Assembly: GCA_009912175.1 (NCBI GenBank) | Contig: WNDQ01000026.1 | Span: 1 to 51,055 of the forward strand | DNA from: Paracidovorax wautersii | GTDB taxonomy: Bacteria > Pseudomonadota > Gammaproteobacteria > Burkholderiales > Burkholderiaceae_C | Length of the DNA stretch: 51,055 bases | Reading direction: 5' to 3' | Shown: in pieces, positions 19,717-28,281 of the stretch | Position numbering within the stretch: position 1 is the stretch's first letter | How the letters are laid out: every line of letters starts with the position of its first letter | Translations under genes and position numbers: made by a program | The notes under the pieces: model-generated | What the model was told of the DNA's origin: nothing | Databases searched by the model: none | Seen by the model: the letters and a program-made list of their open reading frames with translations, nothing else

Positions 19717-20144
19717 GCGGGCCCGACCGGCCGGCCGCCATCGATCGCGGCGTCAGCGTGCGCTCACCTTCACGCCATTGGCCTGAGGCATGGCGTTGCC
19801 GCCGGGCAACGCCCATGCGCTTGCGGCCCCCCCGGGCGAAAAGCAGGGGTCCAGCCGCCCGGCAGCCCTGTCGGCGCCTCCGTCTTTCTTTTCCCCAGAG
19901 CGGCCACCCCGTGCCCAGGCCAGCGTCTGCGCGATGCAGCCTGGGCCGGCATGCCCGCCGGTGCGGCTCTCCATGCACATCCTGCATAGGGTAAACCCTG
20001 GGTTTATTCGTGAAAACCCTTATTCTTGAGCCATGCCCTGCTGCACCGGTCGGTGTGGCACCCGCCACGATCCACAAGAGCCGACGGGGCCGAGGCCACA
20101 AAAGAGAGCGCCACCCGCGCCCGAGCATCCAAGGAAGACGCACC
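19717..20144. other. Intergenic region after tgt, no gene recognised
   Basis: 428 bp. Open frames here are GC-driven and do not resemble protein. Near the right end it turns AT-richer and holds a 15-bp palindrome (19992-20006). That part is probably the promoter region of the 63-residue protein gene. Confidence 0.5.
19992..20006. promoter_or_regulatory. 15-bp perfect palindrome upstream of the small protein gene
   Basis: TAAACCCTGGGTTTA is an exact dyad about 140 bp before the start at 20145. It sits in a locally AT-rich patch followed by TTATTCTTG. It is a candidate regulator site of unknown identity. Confidence 0.4.
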
Positions 20145-20336
20145 ATGTTCAACAAGATCCTGTCCAAGATCGTGTCCCGCCAGACGGCTCCCGCCAACGC
20201 CGGCGCCGCCGCGCACAACAGCGCCCAGCAGCTGATGGAAGACGCCGAGCGTTTCGCCGGCCGCACGCCGCATTACGCCAGCGACCTGCGCCGCGCCGCG
20301 CAAGCCCAGCTCACGCTCAACAGCTACCTGGTCTGA
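20145..20336 (+). CDS. Small 63-residue protein of unknown function
   Basis: The ATG at 20145 has AAGGAAG eight to ten bases upstream. The protein starts MFNKILSKIVSRQ, then an Ala-rich stretch and an amphipathic helix (SAQQLMEDAERFAG, ASDLRRAAQAQLTLNSYLV). No membrane segment. It is followed by a textbook terminator (20397-20432), so it is a monocistronic unit. Its first residues resemble those of the nearby DUF3597 protein (MSIFGTILSKIF), a possible distant tie. No family recognised. Confidence 0.65.
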   Translation: MFNKILSKIVSRQTAPANAGAAAHNSAQQLMEDAERFAGRTPHYASDLRRAAQAQLTLNSYLV

Positions 20337-20396
20337 GCCCAGCCGGCGCCCTGCCGGCCCTGCCCACCTCGCGCCCATCCCGGGCACGAAAAAGAA

Positions 20397-20432
20397 AAAC
20401 CGCACACCCTTGCCGGGTCTGCGGTTTTTTTT
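20397..20432 (+). terminator. Rho-independent terminator of the small protein gene
   Basis: AAACCGCA / TGCGGTTT stem with a GC-rich loop and a run of eight Ts on the plus strand. The T-run merges into the first arm of the repeat element that follows. Confidence 0.85.
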
Positions 20433-20545
20433 GTCGCCGGGCCGCCCCAAGACAAAAACATCCCCCCCCGGGATCGGCTCATCGCGCAGCGATGAGTCGA
20501 GGGGCCATTTTTTTTGTCGCCGGGCCGTCCCCAAGACAAAAAGCA
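20424..20545. repeat. Hairpin-rich intergenic repeat, copy in reverse orientation
   Basis: Read on the minus strand, this block has GTCTTGGGGACGGCCCGGCGAC with flanking T and A runs, then CCCCTCGACTCATCGC, an ATCCC/GGGAT stem, and a second GTCTTGGGGCGGCCCGGCGAC arm. The same parts in the same order occur at 23066-23228 on the opposite strand. Each unit has three small stems: TTTTTGTC/GACAAAAA, CATCGC/GCGATG, and a CCCC/GGGG stem. Confidence 0.8.
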
Positions 20546-20563
20546 TCAAACGGACGGTACCGC

Positions 20564-20962
20564 TCAGTGCTTGAGCTCGGGCGGCACCGTGCCGCCGTGG
20601 GCGGCCAGGCGCGTGATGACCTGGCGGTGCAGCCAGATGTTGAGCGCGGCGCTGTCGTGGGGATCGCCCGAGTACAGCAGCTCCTGCGCCAGCTGCTGGC
20701 GCGCGGCCAGGCTGCTGTCGAGGTCGAGCAGCTTGAGCAGGTCGACGATGGAGGTGCGCCAGTTCAGCTGCTTGGCGCCCGGCTTGGCGTCGAGCACGGC
20801 GGCCACGTCGCCCAGCGGGATCGACACGGGCGCGGCGTCCGCCGTCGTGGCGGTGGCCGTGCCCGCCGGGGCATCGGCCGGCGCGCCCGCGGCGGCCGTG
20901 GGGACTGGCTCGGCCTTGGCGTCCGGGAAGATCTTGGAGAGGATGGTGCCGAAGATACTCAT
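20564..20962 (-). CDS. DUF3597 family protein
   Basis: 132 residues starting MSIFGTILSKIFPDAK at ATG 20962. It has a low-complexity Ala/Pro/Thr linker (about 17-45), then the conserved DUF3597 part: VAAVLDAK, LNWRTSIVDLLKLLDLDSSL, ARQQLAQELLYSG and LNIWLHRQVITRLAAHGG. The domain resembles LysM-containing small proteins by overall pattern, but its role is unknown. Gap to the upstream dodecin gene on the same strand is 86 bp. Confidence 0.85.
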   Translation of the reverse strand: MSIFGTILSKIFPDAKAEPVPTAAAGAPADAPAGTATATTADAAPVSIPLGDVAAVLDAKPGAKQLNWRTSIVDLLKLLDLDSSLAARQQLAQELLYSGDPHDSAALNIWLHRQVITRLAAHGGTVPPELKH

Positions 20963-21048
20963 GTGCAGGACTCCTTTGAAAAAAGGAACACAGGGCCGCT
21001 CGCAAAACGGGCGGCAGCGGAAGGCGCCGACGCCGGGCCGGCGCGATT

Positions 21049-21255
21049 TCAGTCTAGCGTGAAACCGACTTTGATCGTCACCTGCCAGTGCGCGACCTTG
21101 CCGCCCTCGACATGGCCGCGCGTCTCGATGACCTGCAGCCACTGGATGTTGCGCACGGTCTCGGACGCGCGCTCGATGGCGTTCTGGACGGCGTCGTCGG
21201 TGCCGATGGTCGACGATCCGGTCAGTTCGATGCTTTTGTAGACATGGCTGGTCAT
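21049..21255 (-). CDS. Dodecin family flavin-binding protein
   Basis: 68 residues, typical dodecin size. The pattern [32 protein letters not shown] and [13 protein letters not shown] matches the beta-alpha-beta-beta fold; Trp 39 is in the place of the flavin-stacking Trp of known dodecins. Dodecins form hollow dodecamers that store or buffer flavins in the cytosol. The ATG at 21255 is the only sensible start. Same strand as DUF3597 and arfB. Confidence 0.92.
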   Translation of the reverse strand: MTSHVYKSIELTGSSTIGTDDAVQNAIERASETVRNIQWLQVIETRGHVEGGKVAHWQVTIKVGFTLD

Positions 21256-21398
21256 GGCAGGACTCCTGGGCGTTGGATGGGGGGACGGATCCATCATGCG
21301 GGAGCACCCTCGCCTCTGCCAAGCACGGAAACCGCCTGAGCACCTGCACGCGCCATTGGTTACCGCCCGCAGGCGGCCCGCGCCTACACGCCGGTGGC

Positions 21399-21818
21399 TC
21401 AATCCCGCACGCGGGCGCGCCCTTGTTTGATCTCGCCGCGCTGCGACTTGGCCTGCAGCCGCCGCTGGCGCGAGGCGCGCGTCGGCCGCGTGGCCTTGCG
21501 CTCGCGCGGCGGCCGGGCGGCGCCGTCGACCAGCGCCTGCAGCCGCGCCAGGGCCTCGGCGCGGTTGGCCTCCAGGCTGCGGCTGGACTGCGCCTTGATG
21601 ACGATCACGCCGTCGGCCGTGATGCGCTGGTCGCGCAGCGCCAACAGCCGCCCCTGCACGTCGGCCGGCAGGCGGCTGGCGCGGATGTCGAAGCGCAGGT
21701 GCACCGCGTTCGAGACCTTGTTGACGTTCTGCCCGCCCGCGCCCTGGGCGCGGATCGCCGTCCACGTGACGTCGCCGGGCGCGACCGTGCAGTCCGCCGC
21801 GGCGGCGGACGGGCGCAA
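21399..21818 (-). CDS. arfB: Alternative ribosome-rescue factor B (peptidyl-tRNA hydrolase)
   Basis: 139 residues. The GGQ catalytic motif at 28-30 sits in [21 protein letters not shown], the class I release-factor hydrolysis site. There is no codon-recognition domain; instead a long basic C-terminal tail ([20 protein letters not shown]) that threads into the empty mRNA channel of stalled ribosomes. Length and layout are those of ArfB/YaeJ. It is divergent from the AlkC-like gene (start 71 bp away). Confidence 0.92.
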   Translation of the reverse strand: MRPSAAAADCTVAPGDVTWTAIRAQGAGGQNVNKVSNAVHLRFDIRASRLPADVQGRLLALRDQRITADGVIVIKAQSSRSLEANRAEALARLQALVDGAARPPRERKATRPTRASRQRRLQAKSQRGEIKQGRARVRD

Positions 21819-21889
21819 GAAGTGGGGGAGACGGCGGGCTGCTGACCATGGTAGGATCGTCGCCCTTGCCTGCGCCTGCCGTACCCACC

Positions 21890-23029
21890 ATGACCGATTC
21901 GACCGCCGCCCCCGAGCTCAAACACATCTTCGACGAAGCTCGCATGCTCCACTTGGCGCAGGCCACGGCCAATGTGAGCAGCCACTTCGACGCCGAACGA
22001 TTCTTGCACCTGACCACGCAGGGGCTGGACGCGCTGTCGCTCATGCAGCGGCTGCGCCGCGTGACCGAGGCCCTGCACGCCACGCTGCCGCCCGCGCCCT
22101 ACCGCCAGCGGCTGGACGTGCTGCGCGCGCTGGCGCCGGCCATCAACCACCGCTTCGTCACGCTGGTGCTGCCGGACTACGTGGCCACCCATGGGCTGGA
22201 CGATTTCGACGCGTCGATGGACGCGCTGCGCTTCTTCACGCCCTTCGGCTCGTCGGAATTCGGCGTGCGGCCCTTTCTGCGGCACGACCTGGCGCGTGCC
22301 CTGCCCTGGCTGACGGCCTGGACGCGCGATGCCGACGCCCACGTGCGCCGCCTGGCCAGCGAAGGCAGCCGCCCGCGCCTGCCCTGGTCGTTCCGGCTGG
22401 ACGCGCTGGTGGCCGACCCCGCGCCCACACGCCCCCTTCTGGAAGCGCTGCGCGCCGACGACAGCCTGTACGTGCGCAAGTCGGTCGCCAACCACCTCAA
22501 CGACATCGCCAAGGACCACCCGGCCTGGCTGCTGGCCCAGCTCGGCCACTGGCACGCGGGGCTCGACGGCCAGGGCGACGGCGCCCAGCACACGCGCTGG
22601 ATCCTGCGGCACGGGCTGCGCACGCTGGTCAAGCAGGGCAACACCCAGGCGCTGGCGCTGCTGGGCGCGGGCGCGGCGCCCCGGGTCACCGTGCGCGAGG
22701 CCCGCGTCGAGCCGGCCCGCCTGGTGCTCGGCCAGCACCTGTCGCTGGCCTTCACGCTGGCCTCGGCCGCCGCGCCCGGCACGCCGGCGCAGCGGCTGGT
22801 GGTGGGCTACGCGATCCGCTACGCGCGGCCGTCAGGCAAGGCCGCGCGCAAGGTCTTCAAGCTCAAGACGCTGGACCTGGCCGCGGGCGAAACCGTGACG
22901 CTGGCACGCCGCCAGCCCATCCGCGACTTCAGCACCCGCACCCACCACGCCGGCTGGCATGGCGTGGAGTTGCTGGTCAACGGCCAGACGCTGGCCGAGG
23001 GCGGGTTCGAGCTGGTGCGGGCGGGTTGA
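21890..23029 (+). CDS. DNA alkylation repair protein (AlkC/AlkD-like HEAT-repeat glycosylase)
   Basis: 379 residues from ATG 21890 ([17 protein letters not shown]). The N-terminal part is HEAT-repeat helices with [22 protein letters not shown], a repeat typical of the alkylpurine glycosylases AlkC/AlkD. The C-terminal ~110 residues form a beta-rich Ig-like domain ([10 protein letters not shown] to GGFELVRAG), as found in long AlkC proteins. It removes alkylated bases from DNA. A -10-like TAGGAT is at 21852-21857. An in-frame start at 21848 overlaps that box and is less likely. Confidence 0.85.
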   Translation: MTDSTAAPELKHIFDEARMLHLAQATANVSSHFDAERFLHLTTQGLDALSLMQRLRRVTEALHATLPPAPYRQRLDVLRALAPAINHRFVTLVLPDYVATHGLDDFDASMDALRFFTPFGSSEFGVRPFLRHDLARALPWLTAWTRDADAHVRRLASEGSRPRLPWSFRLDALVADPAPTRPLLEALRADDSLYVRKSVANHLNDIAKDHPAWLLAQLGHWHAGLDGQGDGAQHTRWILRHGLRTLVKQGNTQALALLGAGAAPRVTVREARVEPARLVLGQHLSLAFTLASAAAPGTPAQRLVVGYAIRYARPSGKAARKVFKLKTLDLAAGETVTLARRQPIRDFSTRTHHAGWHGVELLVNGQTLAEGGFELVRAG

Positions 23030-23065
23030 GCCCTCGGCTGCGCGACGGCGCGGCGACGAACAACG

Positions 23066-23228
23066 CCCCTCGGCCCATCGCTGCGCGATGATCCGATCCC
23101 CCGCGGGGATGTTTTTTTGTCTTGGGGCGGCCCGGCGACAAAAAATGGCCCCTCGGTCCATCGCTGCGCGATGACCCAGTCCCCCACGGGGACGCTTTTT
23201 GTCTTGGGGCGGCCCGGCGACAAAAAAG
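23066..23228. repeat. Hairpin-rich intergenic repeat, two tandem units
   Basis: Two units of about 80-83 bp (23066-23148 and 23149-23228), each reading CCCCTCGG, CATCGCTGCGCGATG, a CCCC/GGGG stem and GTCTTGGGGCGGCCCGGCGAC between T and A runs. The units differ by a few substitutions and run lengths. The element at 20424-20545 is the same family in the opposite orientation. The T-runs beside stems could act as terminators for the convergent genes on both sides. Confidence 0.85.
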
Positions 23229-23254
23229 CCGCCACGGCGCTGACCGTGGCGGCT
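23222..23254 (-). terminator. Terminator of the glycine-zipper gene
   Basis: The stem AGCCGCCACGG / CCGTGGCGGCT with loop CGCTGA is followed on the minus strand by six Ts. It lies 36 bp after the stop of the minus-strand gene and abuts the repeat units. Confidence 0.85.
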
Positions 23255-23289
23255 TGGGATTGGGCATGCCCGCCAGACGCGGGCCGGGC

Positions 23290-23991
23290 TTACCAGCCGT
23301 GGCGCGGGCCCCAGCCAGGACCCCAGCCCGGTCCCCAACCGGGGCCCCAGTAGGGCGCCGGGCGGCGGTAGACCGGCACCGGGTCGACGTAGACCGTGAC
23401 CGGCGCGGGCGAAACGTAGACGGGCTGGCTCACGGTGGTGACGGTGGTCACCGGGTAGCGGCTTTCATAGACCGGCGGCGGGCTTGCCGGGCCGACCTGC
23501 AGCGGGATGTAGGCGCCCGGGTCGTGATCGAGCTGGGTCTGGTACTGGCGACCGCCGTATTCGTAGACCACCTTGTAGCCCACGGTGCGCTGGTCGTAGC
23601 GGGTCTCGTTGTAGCAGCGGTTGACGTCCTGCACCGCCACGCGGTCGCCTTCGAGCCGGTCCCCCACGATGGCGCCGCCAAAGGCGCCGGCCATGGTGGC
23701 CGCAGCCCGGCCGCCGCCGTGCCCCACGGTGTTGCCCAGCAGGCCGCCGGCAATGGCGCCGACCAGGGCGCCCGCGCCCGAACTGGGTTCACGCGTGACG
23801 TAGCGCTCGGGGCTGCAGACCTGGCTGGGGCGCGCAACATCCTGCACGATGGGCGTGGTCGAGATCACCCGGCCCAGCGGCTCGTCGGCATGGGCCGCGG
23901 CGGCTGCGCCCAGGGCGCTGGCGGCCACGGCGGCCAGCACGGCGCGCCGGCCCCAGGGGGAAGAAGAAGCGGAAGGAATCAATCGGCTCAT
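23290..23991 (-). CDS. Glycine-zipper 2TM domain envelope protein
   Basis: 233 residues from ATG 23991, preceded by GAGGTG; another Met three codons upstream is less well placed. Signal peptide about 1-37 (ending AAAHA). The glycine zipper (GALVGAIAGGLLGNTVGHGG, then AGAFGGAIVGDRLEG) lies near 70-110, followed by YDQRTVGYKVVYEYGG, typical of the 17-kDa-antigen/YMGG-like family of outer-membrane-associated proteins. The C-terminus is Pro/Tyr/Val rich and ends in repeated GPGW units. Probably structural or stress related; function unproven. Confidence 0.85.
   Translation of the reverse strand: MSRLIPSASSSPWGRRAVLAAVAASALGAAAAAHADEPLGRVISTTPIVQDVARPSQVCSPERYVTREPSSGAGALVGAIAGGLLGNTVGHGGGRAAATMAGAFGGAIVGDRLEGDRVAVQDVNRCYNETRYDQRTVGYKVVYEYGGRQYQTQLDHDPGAYIPLQVGPASPPPVYESRYPVTTVTTVSQPVYVSPAPVTVYVDPVPVYRRPAPYWGPGWGPGWGPGWGPRHGW
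23294..23352. repeat. Tandem 12-bp repeat encoding GPGW units
   Basis: Near-identical 12-base units encode a run of Trp-Gly-Pro-Gly repeats at the C-terminus of the glycine-zipper protein. Such an array can change copy number by slippage. Confidence 0.75.
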
Positions 23992-24208
23992 GATGAACAC
24001 CTCGAACGGCGCTGATGCGCCACTGGCCCCGCCTCACGCCACCATGGCCAGGTTCGCCTGGCAACCGCGTGCGGCAAAGGTGCTGCGGGTTGATGATTTT
24101 GAGGGGGCGCCCCCGGGCCGGTTCCCATCTTTACGTGTGGACACGAATCGACACCGGGCAGACACGCGCCCAAGCACGCCCGGGCCAGCCACGCCATAAT
24201 CCTGCGCC

Positions 24209-24802
24209 ATGACTCACGCCGCCCCGCTCGACCTGGCGCCTCCGGCGTCCCCGGCAGCCCCGACGCCGATTCCGGGCGCGGCTGCCGTGCGCATGCCCGT
24301 CTCCAAGTTCGCGGCCGACCGCTGGCGGCCCAACACCACGGTGGCGGCCATCATCGAGCGCGACGGCCGTTTCCTGCTGGTCGAGGAAGACACCGCCGAC
24401 GGCCTGCGGCTGAACAATCCGGCCGGCCACCTCGACCCGGGCGAAGCCCCCGAGACCGCCTGCGTGCGTGAGGTGCTGGAGGAAACCAAGCACCGCTTCA
24501 CCGCCACCGCGCTGGTGGGCGTGTACCTGTCGCGCTTCACCAAGACCAGCACCGGCGAGGACGTGACCTACCTGCGTTTTGCCTACACCGGCGAGCTGGG
24601 CGACGAGGTGCCCGGCGCCGAGTTCGACGAAGGCATCGTGCGCACCCTGTGGATGAGCTACGAGGAAATCGTGGCCAGCGCCGACCGCCACCGCACCCCG
24701 CTGCTGCTGCGCGGCATCGACGACTATCTGACTGGCAGACGTTACCCGCTGGACGTGGTGCACGCCGACCCGAGCATCCTGCAGACGCCCGCCCAGGGCT
24801 GA
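24209..24802 (+). CDS. Nudix hydrolase, NudJ-like
   Basis: 197 residues. The Nudix box GHLDPGEAPETACVREVLEE begins at residue 73 and keeps the catalytic REVLEE, though the last conserved Gly is replaced by Lys/His (ETKH). NudJ-type enzymes hydrolyse pyrophosphate bonds in nucleotides or thiamine pyrophosphates. In many proteobacteria nudJ is directly next to mnmA; here mnmA is 17 kb away. A -10-like CATAAT (24195-24200) ends eight bases before the ATG, so the mRNA may be leaderless. The first ~30 residues are Pro/Ala rich. Confidence 0.88.
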   Translation: MTHAAPLDLAPPASPAAPTPIPGAAAVRMPVSKFAADRWRPNTTVAAIIERDGRFLLVEEDTADGLRLNNPAGHLDPGEAPETACVREVLEETKHRFTATALVGVYLSRFTKTSTGEDVTYLRFAYTGELGDEVPGAEFDEGIVRTLWMSYEEIVASADRHRTPLLLRGIDDYLTGRRYPLDVVHADPSILQTPAQG

Positions 24803-24936
24803 CGCCCGCCCGCGGGGCGCCCCGCCCCTTCTTGTTTCATCGCCTGCCCCGCACCTGTGCGCGCCACCGGGGCCGCGCGGCCGTGTCTCGCCGGCCTTGC
24901 CCGGGGGCCGCATGCGCCACGGCCCGCACACCCCAA

Positions 24937-24952
24937 TGGCATGGTTTCTGCT
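24937..24952 (+). promoter_or_regulatory. Sigma-54-like promoter (-24/-12), unit 1
   Basis: TGGCATGGTTTCTGCT has GG and GC separated by ten bases, as in the -24/-12 consensus TGGCACGnnnnTTGCW. The identical 16-mer occurs at 30335-30350 before the DapA-family gene, and a related one at 34769-34784. The expected start of transcription is near 24962. No sigma-54 activator gene is seen in the window. Confidence 0.5.
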
Positions 24953-24965
24953 AAGTCTTCACAAA

Positions 24966-24991
24966 GATACTTTCAATATATTTTGAGTATC
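24966..24991. promoter_or_regulatory. AT-rich palindromic operator candidate, unit 1
   Basis: A 26-bp imperfect palindrome: arm GATACT, core AATATATT, arm AGTATC. It begins four bases after the predicted start site in DNA that is otherwise about 70% GC. The same type of element follows the matching promoter element at 30364-30391 and, shifted, at 34788-34812. It is a likely binding site for a regulator, perhaps the GntR protein at 37988. Confidence 0.6.
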
Positions 24992-25055
24992 TCAAGACCT
25001 CTGATGCGGCAGCGCCATCCGGCGCCAGCCGCCGGCCCCACCAGGAGATCCGCCC

Positions 25056-26300
25056 ATGCCCGCGCCCTTGCTGTTCAGGAACTTCCGCATGCTGGAGCCG
25101 ACGCAGGACGACCTGCTCGACGGCCACGAGCTGCTGGTCGAGGGCAACACCATTCGCGAAGTCTCCGACAAGCCGATCGCCAGCGCCTCGGCCACGGTGA
25201 TCGACTGCGGCGGGCGCACGCTCATGCCGGGGCTGATCGACTCGCACGTGCACGTCTTCCTGTCAGAGGTGTCCATCCCCTCGCTGGAAAAAGTGCCGCT
25301 GACGCTGATGACCGCGCGCGGGGCCAAGCTCATGCGCGACATGCTGGCCCGGGGCTTCACCACGGTGCGCGACACCGGCGGCGCCGACTGGGGCATCAAA
25401 CAGGCGGTGGCCGAAGGCAGCCTGCCGGGGCCGCGCCTGTTCATTGCGGGCCGGCCGGTCGGCCCCACTGGCGGCCACTCGGATCCGCGCCGGCGCACCG
25501 ACAGCGGTGCCTACGGCCTGGCCTGCCACTGCTGCAACGCCATGCGTTTCACCATGAACGTGGCCGACGGCATCAGCGAGATCCGGCGCGCGGTGCGCGA
25601 GGAAATGCGGCAGGGCGCGGACCACATCAAGCTGATGATGTCGGGCGGCGTGGCCTCGCCGTTTGATCCGCTCGACTCGCTGCAGCTCAGCCCCGAAGAG
25701 GTCAAGGTCGCCGTCGAGGAAGCCCAGGCCTTCGGCCGCTACGTCACCGCGCATGCCTACACGCCGCAGGCCATCACACGCGCGGCCGAATGCGGCGTGC
25801 GCGGCATCGAGCACGGCAACCTGATCGACGACGCGGCCGCGGCGCTGATGGCCCGCAAGGGCATGATCCTGACGGCCAACCTGGTCGCCTACTACGCCAT
25901 GAAGGAGCGCGCGGCGCAGTTCGGCATGAGTGCCGGCATGCTCGCCAAGAACGAGCTGGTGATCGAAGGCGGCCTGCGCTCGCTGGAGATCTGCAAGCGC
26001 GCGGGCGTGCCGGTGGCCTACGGCAGCGATCTGCTCGGGCCCTTGCAGGAAGAGCAGTCGCGCGAATTCCTGCTGCGCCGCGAGGTGCTCTCGCCGCTGG
26101 AGATCATCCGCTCGGCCACGCTCATCGGCGCGCAGGTGCTGCGCATGGAGGGGCGGCTGGGCACGCTGCAGCCCGGCGCCCTGGCCGACCTGCTGCTGGT
26201 CGACGGCAATCCGCTGCAGGACCTCGGCCTGTTCCAGGACCAGGGCGCGCACCTGCCGCTGATCGTGCAGGACGGGCGCATCCACAAGAACACGCTCTGA
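25056..26300 (+). CDS. Amidohydrolase-superfamily metal-dependent hydrolase (prolidase/imidazolonepropionase-like)
   Basis: 414 residues with the binuclear metal site of the superfamily: HVH at 64-66, Lys 192 (HIKLMMSGG; presumed carboxylated), His 233 (TAHAYT), His 253 (IEHGN) and Asp 325 (YGSD). It lacks a signal peptide and is cytosolic. Some members of this subgroup are prolidases cleaving Xaa-Pro and Xaa-hydroxyproline dipeptides. Because enzymes fitting hydroxyproline breakdown are encoded 5 kb downstream, that activity is an attractive guess. First gene of a unit with the ABC importer; the stop is one base from the next ATG. Confidence 0.82.
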   Translation: MPAPLLFRNFRMLEPTQDDLLDGHELLVEGNTIREVSDKPIASASATVIDCGGRTLMPGLIDSHVHVFLSEVSIPSLEKVPLTLMTARGAKLMRDMLARGFTTVRDTGGADWGIKQAVAEGSLPGPRLFIAGRPVGPTGGHSDPRRRTDSGAYGLACHCCNAMRFTMNVADGISEIRRAVREEMRQGADHIKLMMSGGVASPFDPLDSLQLSPEEVKVAVEEAQAFGRYVTAHAYTPQAITRAAECGVRGIEHGNLIDDAAAALMARKGMILTANLVAYYAMKERAAQFGMSAGMLAKNELVIEGGLRSLEICKRAGVPVAYGSDLLGPLQEEQSREFLLRREVLSPLEIIRSATLIGAQVLRMEGRLGTLQPGALADLLLVDGNPLQDLGLFQDQGAHLPLIVQDGRIHKNTL

Positions 26301-26301
26301 C

Positions 26302-27134
26302 ATGGCAAGCCCGCCGATGCGACCTGCAACGCGCCTGCCCATCGGCCGCCTGGTGCTGCAGAGTTGCGCCGGCCTGGGGCTGGCCTTCATCCTGCTGCCG
26401 CTGGTGTTCGTGACGTGGCTGGCCTTCTTCCGCCAGGAGATCCCCACGTTCCCGCCCGAGGGCTACACGCTGCACTGGTTCAGCGCGGTGTTCGCGCAGG
26501 CGGCCTTCGTCAACGGGCTGCTGCTGTCGCTGAAGGTCACGGCGGTCGCCACCGTGCTGGCGTTGGCGGTGGGCACGCCGGCGGCGCTGGCCATCGTGCG
26601 CACGGGCCTGCCGCTCAAACCCATCTTCGGCGGCCTGCTGCTGCTGCCGCTGGTGCTGCCCGGCGTGGTGCTGGGCGCAGCCATCTACGTGTTCCAGATC
26701 GAGGCCGAGCTGCGCACCGAGCTGCCGGTGATGGGCTCGTTCTGGGCCTGGCGCTGGCCCACGCGCTGGTCGTGCTGCCCTGGGTGGTGCGGCTGTGCGG
26801 CGCCAGCCTGCAGGGGCTGGACCCGGCGGTCGAGGAAGCGGCCAAGAACCTGGGCGCGCGGCCATGGACGGTGTTCTGGCGCATCACGCTGCCGGCCATC
26901 CGGCCCGGTCTGGTCGCGGCCGCGCTGCTGGGCGGCGTGATCTCTTTTGGCAACCTGGAGATGAGCCTGTTCCTGGTCGGCCCCGGCCAGACCACGCTGC
27001 CCATCGCCATCCTGCAGTACCTGCAATGGAAGATCGACCCGACCGTGGCCGCCGTGTCGGTGCTGCAGATCGTGCTGATCGCGCTGGCGCTGCTGGTCAT
27101 CGACCGCTTCGTGCGGCTCAGCCGCGTGGTCTAG
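26302..27134 (+). pseudogene. Polyamine-type ABC transporter permease (PotC-like), frameshifted
   Basis: The frame starting at ATG 26302 gives LVLQSCAGLGLAFILLPLVF and further membrane helices up to VMGSF near 26742. There it breaks; the next frame continues LGLALAHALVVLPWVV and the EAA loop EEAAKNLGARPWTVFWRITL to TAG 27132-27134. One missing C (TTCCTGG read as TTCTGG) explains it. Rejoined, the protein is about 277 residues with six membrane helices and the EAA motif, a normal PotC-type permease. As it stands, transport would be lost unless the base is a sequencing error. Directly follows the amidohydrolase gene. Confidence 0.85.
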
Positions 27135-27164
27135 CCGCCGTCACCCCACTTGGAAAGGACCTCG

Positions 27165-28217
<1,053 letters not shown>

Positions 28218-28225
28218 CGCAGCAC

Positions 28226-28266
28226 ACCTCCCCTCCCTCCCTTCCTTCCTTCCTTCCTCTTTCTTG
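28226..28266. repeat. Pyrimidine-rich simple-sequence tract
   Basis: Runs of CCCT, then four TTCC units and TCTTTCTT, just upstream of the binding-protein ribosome site (CGGAG, 28271-28275). It is strand-biased and low in complexity. It may vary in length or influence translation of the next gene. Confidence 0.6.
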
Positions 28267-28281
28267 CAACCGGAGAACACC

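Noticed and set aside
19753-19980. 75-codon minus-strand ORF after tgt
   Set aside because: Arg/Gly/Ala-rich with no ribosome site or recognisable pattern; treated as non-coding.
20324-20539. 71-codon ORF giving MSWGRPGDKK-type protein
   Set aside because: It is a translation of the intergenic repeat element; the same peptide-like text arises at 23117-23353 from the other copies.
24949-24991. Ordinary sigma-70 promoter in place of the sigma-54-like element
   Set aside because: A -10-like TATATT occurs inside the palindrome, but no good -35 at proper spacing is shared by all three units, whereas GG-N10-GC is. It is not fully excluded.
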